This document shows, piece by piece, positions 58,217 to 64,000 of a stretch of DNA of 64,000 nt; position 1 is the stretch's first letter; each line of letters starts with the position of its first letter. Source of the stretch: Scilla litardierei (taxonomy: Eukaryota > Streptophyta > Magnoliopsida > Asparagales > Asparagaceae). Below the pieces are notes generated by a model, which saw only the letters and a list, made by a program, of their open reading frames with translations, was not told the DNA's origin and ran no database searches. The translations under genes and the position numbers were made by a program. The stretch covers positions 154,858,817 through 154,922,816 of the forward strand of contig CM061132.1 of assembly GCA_030789695.1 (NCBI GenBank), written 5' to 3'.

Positions 58217-58905
58217 AACTTACATTGAGGCGAGTGACACCTAAGCGAGCGTCAACCGTAAATCGAAGTGACCACCCCTTCACCACTGAACGACTCTCCT
58301 AAACGAGCGTCAGTCGTAAGTCGAAGGGACCGCCCCTTTGCCACTGAACGACTCTCATAAACGAGCGTCAGCTATAAGTCGAAGGGACCACCCCTTCGCC
58401 ACTAAATGACTCTCCTAAAGTTGTCGTCAGTCATAAGTCGAAGGGACCACTCCTTCGCCACTGAACGACTCTCCTAAAGCGTCGCCAGCTATAAGTCGCA
58501 GGGGCCACCCCTTCGCCAGAGGACGACTCTCCTAATCGAGTGTCAGCCGTAGGCCGAAGGAACCATCCCTTCGCCACTGAACGACTCTCCTAAACGAGCG
58601 TCAGCCGTAAGTCAAAGGGACCACCCCTTCGCCACTGAATAACTCTCCTAAAACATCGTCAACCGTAAGTCGAATGGACTACCGCTTCGCCACTGAACGG
58701 CTCTCCTAAAGCGTTGTCAGCTGTAAGTCGTAGGGGCCACCCCTTTGCCACTGAATGACTCTCATAAAACATCGTTAGCCGTAAGTCAAAGGGACCACCC
58801 CTTCGCCACTGAACGACTCTCCTAAAGCGTCATCAGCGATAAGTCACAGGGGCCACCCCTTTGCCACTGAACGACTCTCCTAATCGATCGTCAACCGTAA
58901 CGGGG
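58217..58905 (+). repeat. 58-bp hairpin minisatellite, about 12 copies
   Basis: The unit is CGTCAGCCGTAAGTCGAAGG, then GACCACCCCTTCGCCACTGA, then ACGACTCTCCTAAACGAG. Each copy contains the inverted pair CGAAGGG...CCCTTCG, so transcripts would form a row of small hairpins. Tandem repeats of this sort are known in the 3' noncoding part of Tat/Retand elements. Confidence 0.9.
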
Positions 58906-58925
58906 TTGGTGTTGTTTACTTCGAT

Positions 58926-59166
58926 AAGCTTGTGGTCTTTGTTAGTCATTGTTTACTTCGAGTATGCGTAGGTCTTGTTCTGCAGCAAGTTATGGGTTGG
59001 TGTTGACGCTCCGTCTGGTTTCTAGGAAAACGGGGCTGGAAATTTATTTGTAGAAGTGAATGAGACACGCAAACAAATAGAACGAGGACCCGAATGAGAT
59101 TTAATGTTCTGATTGATAAGAATAATGCTCAACTGTTGATGCAAGTGGGTACGTGGCACCTGGATC
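58926..59166 (+). repeat. Second copy of the GDSL downstream flank
   Basis: Aligns with 27392-27632 at equal length with about 8 mismatches. To its left a scrambled filler (GGGGTTGGTGTTG plus TTTACTTCGAT) repeats words from within the same block. To its right the Tekay LTR starts immediately after GGATC. Confidence 0.9.
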
Positions 59167-61635
59167 TGTCACGCCCCACTTCCCTAAAATGGAGGCGAGA
59201 CGTGAGAAGGTCCGCTCAAGCGTGGAGCTGTGAAGCTGCACGCCTGATAAGCATAAATTTAGTATAAGCAGGTCCCTGTAATTGCAAACGAAACAACAAC
59301 AATAATAATAAGATGAGACGGATATGAAATACCAATCCCACAGTTTGTCCACAAAATATTCAACATCACAGAAAAGCCACCAGGCTAAAAGAAAGAGTCT
59401 AAGGGCCCAGAACAAGGCCAAACAAAAGCAAACGTAACAGAGTATCAAACTAGGTGCCACGCACCGACAACCTAAGCAGATCTAACAAAAACTAGACGTA
59501 GACACTAAGACCGATCTCCAGTGTCTACGAAGTCCTCATCCAACACGGGCGCAAGCTCGGCGTCCGCAAACAACTCGCCCTCAGCAAGTAACTCTGGTTC
59601 GGGGTCTAACATGTGTCACCCAAAAGAGAAAAGGGGCACATGTCAGCAAGTCTAAAAGACTTGGGCAAGGAAACTGAAAGTAACTAACAACCTAGCACTT
59701 ATAATATTAGCAATGATATGACAGTTTAGTTTGATGCAGCAGTTTAAAAGAGAGACAAGCACGCACGATGTAGCGAAAGCTACCAATTCACAAATCACTT
59801 ATCACTTATCACTGTTTATCACTTAGTGCGTAGAGAGTCCACCTGCTGGCCAGCTCGTGGCTCAGGCCGCTTATCTCTTATCACTATTAATCACTTGTGT
59901 ACTAGAGTTTTAGCCTGCTGGCCGGAGTGGCGGATCAGGCCAACTCGGGGCTCAGGTGGCCGCATATCTCTTACCCCACCCATATGTGTCGAGCGTTGGG
60001 GTTTCCAACTAACTGAGCTCGCTTCTGGAACACGAGCCTGGAATATCAGTATCGTAGCGTGTGCTACGCAATCACGATGAGAAATCAACATGCAATGCCA
60101 TGAACAGATATTTGCGTACCGATAATTGAATTTAAACGTGACATACAAGCATGACGAAGGTGGCGGACCAAGCTTCGTTGTCAAGCTAGGTCAAGGGCGT
60201 CTAGACGGCTATCCTTTCACCGTCTAGTCTCTTTTACGCTAAAGCAAGGGAAATGGCCTAAGACATGGCCCACAACAAGAGATGCAAGTTTCACTTGCCT
60301 GATACCGGGGTTGACGAGCAATGAAGATCGTTACAAGCTAAACTACGGACGGATCACTGTTATAGCAAAACAATTATTAGAACAACGATTCTAAATCGAT
60401 TTCTTAATGGAACCCTAATCATCTAATAATCCATTTTATTAGGGTTTCACAATGTCAATGTGGGTTATGCTAAAACTAAAAGAATCGAGTATTACCGTGA
60501 AGAAGCGAAGGAACGATGCCGAGCAACCACGGTAACGGAAGAACGATCCGGCTCAGATCTGGAAATGAGGGAAAAATCTGGAGAAATGGGTTTTGATGTG
60601 GATTTTGGGGGTTTGATGAAGGTTTGGGGAAGATGGAAGGTGGGTTGTGACAAGGGAGGGTTTGGATGATGAAGGATGAGCTTGGGATGAAGGATTAATG
60701 GTTTGAGGAAGATGGGGGCTCAATGGGGGAGAAATTTGGGTTTTAGGTCATGAGGGAGGAGAAGAAAACGTTTAGAGGGGTATTTATAGAGTTTGGTGGC
60801 GGCTAGGGCAAAACTAGGGTTTCCTGCACTGCTTAGTCGGTCAAAGAACAACTGCTGACCGACTAGTTTGAGAACTAGTCGGTCGGTTGACCAAAGCATA
60901 CCGACTAAGTGTAAACAGTAGCTCCAGTCGAAAACCTGAACTAAGAGGTAGTCGGTCAAAGAACAACTACTGACCGACTAGTTTGGCATCTAGTCAGTCG
61001 ATGAACGTTCTTAGACCGACTAAGAGTAAACAGTAACTCGACTGTACAGAAGAACTAAGAATTAGTCGGTCTGAGTACAAAACTTAACCGACTAGTTGAA
61101 CAACTAGTCGGTCGAAAGATGAACTTAGACCTACTAAGAGTGAACAGTACTGATACCAATAATTAGTAAATGAGTTAGTCGGTTAAAAAAGCATTGTTGA
61201 CCGACTAGTTTGCAATCTAGTCGGTCAACCAACGTTCTTAGACCGACTAACGACAAACAGTAACTCCTGAATAACTTTTCAAGCCAGCTAGTCGGTTCAA
61301 GAAGGTTTTCCGACCGACTGGATCGTCATCTAGTCGGTCGGTGCCCCTTCTTATACCGGTTAACGTGCACCAAAAGTTCCGAAGTGGAGCGCGAAGCTCC
61401 GGGATGGTTTCCTAAGTCTCCTAGGCTCGTTCTAACTCTAAGATATCGACGTTATGAAGCCCGTCACGAATGACTTACTTCAAACACGCCGACCGACGGA
61501 AGAATCTAGAGAATCACGACGAATACGAACGAAAATGAAAACTACGGAGACGGAAATGGAAATCACAACAAGGGAAAGCAACCAAATATATAAATATTTA
61601 TAATAAAATCCATACATGAAAAACCAGTCGTTACA
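59167..61635 (-). repeat. 3' LTR of the Tekay element
   Basis: About 2.47 kb; minus strand starts TGTAACGACTGG and ends GGGGCGTGACA. TATA (CTATAAATACC) is near 60778-60788, with a hairpin minisatellite immediately upstream in element sense. Related to the solo LTR at 48102-51294. Confidence 0.88.
60832..61365 (-). repeat. AGTCGGTC...GACCGACT hairpin minisatellite in the Tekay LTR
   Basis: Five units of about 110-121 bp start near 60832, 60953, 61063, 61174 and 61290, each with two inverted AGTCGGTC/GACCGACT pairs. The following 100 bp (GAGCGCGAAGCTCCGGGA, CTAAGATATCGACGTTATGA) also parallels the SIRE-like module at 55290-55360. Confidence 0.87.
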
Positions 61636-61651
61636 TCCTCCCCAACTTAAG
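61636..61651 (-). promoter_or_regulatory. Polypurine tract of the Tekay element
   Basis: CTTAAGTTGGGGAGGA on the minus strand abuts the LTR start TGTAACG, the classic arrangement for this lineage. Confidence 0.9.
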
Positions 61652-61680
61652 AAAAATTCCGTCCTCGGAATTCCCAACAC

Positions 61681-62583
61681 TCACGTGTCCGGAAACAAAA
61701 GTGGGTAGCGCTCTCGCATCTCATCTTCTCTCTCCCAAGTAGACTCTCCCGGCGAACCGTGCCGCCACATCACTCTAACAAGATCGACGACCTTGTTCCG
61801 AAGTGACTTCTGACGCCTGTCCAGAATCTGCACCGGATGCTGGTCATACGTCAAATCTGGGCGAATGGCGATCTCTGAGAAATCCACAGCATGAGACGGA
61901 TCGCTGATGTATCGACGAAGCTGCGACACATGAAAGACATCATGGACTCCTTCCAAAGATGGCGGCAAGGCTAAACGATAAGCTACCTCGCCAACCCTCT
62001 CCAGAACATCAAACGGTCCAATGTATCGCGGGCTCAACTTCCCTCGCTTCCCAAAACGGATCACTCCCCGATTCGGGGAAATCCTTAGAAACACATGATC
62101 GCCCGGATGAAACTCCAAAGGACGACGTTTAGCATCCGCCCAATGCTTAAAACGGTCCTGAGCAATCCTCAGTCTCTCCCGAATGTTCCTGACGACCTCC
62201 ACAGCCTCCACAATCATCTCAGGTCCCAACAGCTCTCGATCGCCAACGTCATCCCAACTCAATGGCGATCGACATTTTCTTCCATACAAAGCGACGAAAG
62301 GCACCATGCCAATAGACGCCTGGTAGCTGTTGTTGTAAGAGAACTCTACCAAGTGTAGATGGTCCTCCCACGAACCCTTGAAATCCAACATGCACGCTCT
62401 CAGCATGTCTTCCAAAATCTGAATCGTCCTCTCGGACTGGCCATCCGTCTGCGAATGGTACGCCGTGCTGAAACTCAGACGCGTACCCAAACTCTTCTGC
62501 AAACTCTGCCAGAACTGAGATGTGAATCTCGTGTCTCTGTCCGACACGATACTCACGGGGACTCCATGAAGTCGCACGATCTC
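61681..62583 (-). CDS. pol: Tekay integrase C-terminal part with chromodomain
   Basis: Begins at [17 protein letters not shown] and runs 301 residues to a stop after LLFPDT. The integrase core shows [17 protein letters not shown] and [34 protein letters not shown] and [11 protein letters not shown] follow, then a chromodomain-like end ([32 protein letters not shown]). The chromodomain of this lineage is thought to guide integration to particular chromatin. The frame joins the upstream part if the 71-bp segment 62584-62654 is removed. Confidence 0.88.
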   Translation of the reverse strand, partial: EIVRLHGVPVSIVSDRDTRFTSQFWQSLQKSLGTRLSFSTAYHSQTDGQSERTIQILEDMLRACMLDFKGSWEDHLHLVEFSYNNSYQASIGMVPFVALYGRKCRSPLSWDDVGDRELLGPEMIVEAVEVVRNIRERLRIAQDRFKHWADAKRRPLEFHPGDHVFLRISPNRGVIRFGKRGKLSPRYIGPFDVLERVGEVAYRLALPPSLEGVHDVFHVSQLRRYISDPSHAVDFSEIAIRPDLTYDQHPVQILDRRQKSLRNKVVDLVRVMWRHGSPGESTWEREDEMRERYPLLFPDT

Positions 62584-62654
62584 CTGCACGATTCACGTTA
62601 CATCACTATCTAAACTAGGAAAAGGAAATAAAAACGGAGAGTAAAAGAATTTAC
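62584..62654 (-). other. Intron-like interruption of the Tekay integrase
   Basis: Minus strand: GAG|GTAAATTC ... CGTGCAG|GAG. Both sides end on whole codons, and removal joins LARRYIE directly to EIVRLHGVP, matching the uninterrupted family sequence in length. The 71 bp contain stops and a pyrimidine-rich centre. Confidence 0.7.
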
Positions 62655-64000
62655 CTCAATGTATCTCCTTGCTAGTGCCTCAGTGGACTGTCCTACTCGG
62701 AATGGAATAAAATGCGCAGACTTGGTCAATCGGTCTACGATCACCCAAATCGCGTCATTCTTCTTCGGACTCCGAGGTAGTCCAGTCACGAAATCCATAG
62801 TGATGTGTTGTCATTTCCACTCCAGAATCGGGTGCGGTTGTAGCAACCCGGCCGTACGCTGATGCTCCGCCTTCACTTGCTGGCAAACCAAGCACTTGGC
62901 TACACTCCGAGCCACACTCCTCTTCATGCCATGCCACCAAAAGTTCAGACGAAGATCCTTGTACATCTTGGTCCCACCAGGATGCACGGAATATGGCGAA
63001 CTGTGTGCCTCCACCATCAACTCCTCTCTGATATCCCCAGCTGGCACACACAACCTGGCTCCAAACCTCAGCGAGCCATCCTCACGAATCAAAAAGTCAG
63101 TCCACAGACCAGCTTCAACCTGCCCTCGAATCCTGACCAACTTCGGATCTCCGGCCTGACTCGCCTTAATCCGATCCACGATCGTTGACTGCACATGCAT
63201 GTACATCAACGAAGAAGCCTCCCCAGGAAGAAAAATCTCTACTCTGGAATCGCAAAAATCCTGCTGCAATCTCCACTGCGAAGTCAACATCATCACCGCG
63301 GGAAGCCTACTCAGCGCATCAGGAACCACATTCACCTTGCCAGGGTGATACTGCAAATCAATCTCATAATCCGCCATGAGCTCCAACCATCGACGATGTC
63401 GCATGTTGAGCTCCTTCTGGGTAAAAATATACTTCAAGCTTTTGTGATCGGTGAAGATTTTCACTTTCTCACTCAGCAAGAAGTGCTTCCAAATCTTAAG
63501 AGCAAACACAACGGCAGCCAACTCCAAATCATGCGTCGGGTAATTCTTCTCATGAACCTTTAGCTGACGAGAAGCATAAGCCACCACATGTCCATGCTGA
63601 TGCAAAACACAACCGAGACCCTTGTCAGAAGCATCGCAAAAGATCTCGAATCCTCCACTGCGGTCAGGCACAGCAAGAACAGGGGCAGACGTCAAACGCT
63701 CTCTCAGAACACCAAAGGCATCCTCACAATCACCCGACCAAACAAAAGCAACATCCTTCCGCGTCAACCTGGTCATCGGCTCTGCAATACGGGAAAAGTC
63801 CTTAATGAAACGCCGATAATATCCCGCCAAGCCAAGGAAACTCCGAATCTCAGAGGCCGACGACGGAACAGGCCACTCTCTGATGGCCCTAATCTTCTCG
63901 GGATCCACTGAAATACCATCACCAGTCACCACATGCCCGAGAAAAGCAACTCGGTCCAGCCAAAACTCGCACTTTGAAAACTTAGCATACAACCGATGCT
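62655..64000 (-). pseudogene. pol: Tekay pol: RT end, RNase H and integrase start (one stop)
   Basis: Enters from the window edge with [19 protein letters not shown], the RT thumb region. RNase H follows: [48 protein letters not shown]. The integrase zinc-binding part has [20 protein letters not shown] and [13 protein letters not shown], then [24 protein letters not shown] at 62811-62813 breaks ILEWK-stop-QHITMDF where the family has a Trp, consistent with TGG to TGA. Otherwise open. The 5' part of pol and all of gag lie beyond the window. Confidence 0.87.

Larger units (their letters stand above)
59167..64000 (-). mobile_element. Tekay/Del chromovirus (gypsy), 3' part, runs off the right edge
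   Basis: Minus-strand order from the edge: RT, RNase H, integrase, chromodomain, purine tract, 3' LTR (61635-59167). The outer flank GGATC (59162-59166) is the candidate target duplication; its partner and the 5' LTR lie outside the window. Coding sequence is nearly intact, with one in-frame stop and one intron-like interruption. Confidence 0.9.

Noticed and set aside
58217..58905. CRISPR-like regular repeat spacing
   Set aside because: The whole 58-bp unit is repeated without unique spacers, in plant DNA beside a gypsy gag; it is a minisatellite.

Overview
This window is nuclear DNA from a flowering plant. The evidence is one intact spliced plant-type GDSL esterase/lipase gene surrounded by nested plant transposons: copia and gypsy LTR elements, a CACTA element and a PIF/Harbinger element. 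I cannot name the species. Almost all sequence outside roughly 24.5-27.7 kb is mobile or mobile-derived, and I saw no prokaryotic features, CRISPR arrays or RNA genes.

Layout. 1-643 is the 3' part of a gypsy (Retand-like) LTR. 1046-9955 is a small non-autonomous CACTA element carrying gene-like fragments, split by an old copia element (1286-8011). 9956-11994 holds decayed retroelement debris. 11995-18505 is a gag-only SIRE-like element with 1.64-kb LTRs on the minus strand. 18779-24511 is a second copia element (minus) of the same family as 1286-8011. 24517-27753 holds the host gene: a five-exon GDSL esterase/lipase (25847-27247) with one GC-AG intron.

27759-45683 reads best as one large PIF/Harbinger element. 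It has matching terminal inverted repeats, a DDE transposase gene, a Myb/SANT-like partner gene, a ~73-bp minisatellite and a third gene encoding a GRF zinc finger with a C-terminal membrane helix. A very young copia element (30417-38524; one difference between its 605-bp LTRs; complete 1356-codon polyprotein frame) landed exactly on a splice donor of the transposase gene.

From 45.7 kb on there are gypsy remains: an Athila-like region, a solo Retand-like LTR containing a solo Tekay-like LTR, a truncated Retand-like element (LTR plus decayed gag) whose LTR carries a SIRE-like insertion, a 58-bp hairpin minisatellite, a 241-bp second copy of the GDSL gene's 3' flank, and a minus-strand Tekay chromovirus running off the right edge.

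How the parts relate: insertion order can be read from target-site duplications (GTTAG, ATAAC, GGTAA, GAACC, ATT and others). The GDSL gene is the only convincing host gene. The items most worth a second look are the GRF/membrane gene inside the Harbinger termini, the related hairpin repeat arrays just upstream of the TATA box in LTRs of different superfamilies, the GGCC palindrome array in the young copia leader, the separate gag and pol frames in one copia family, and an intron-like interruption of the Tekay integrase.
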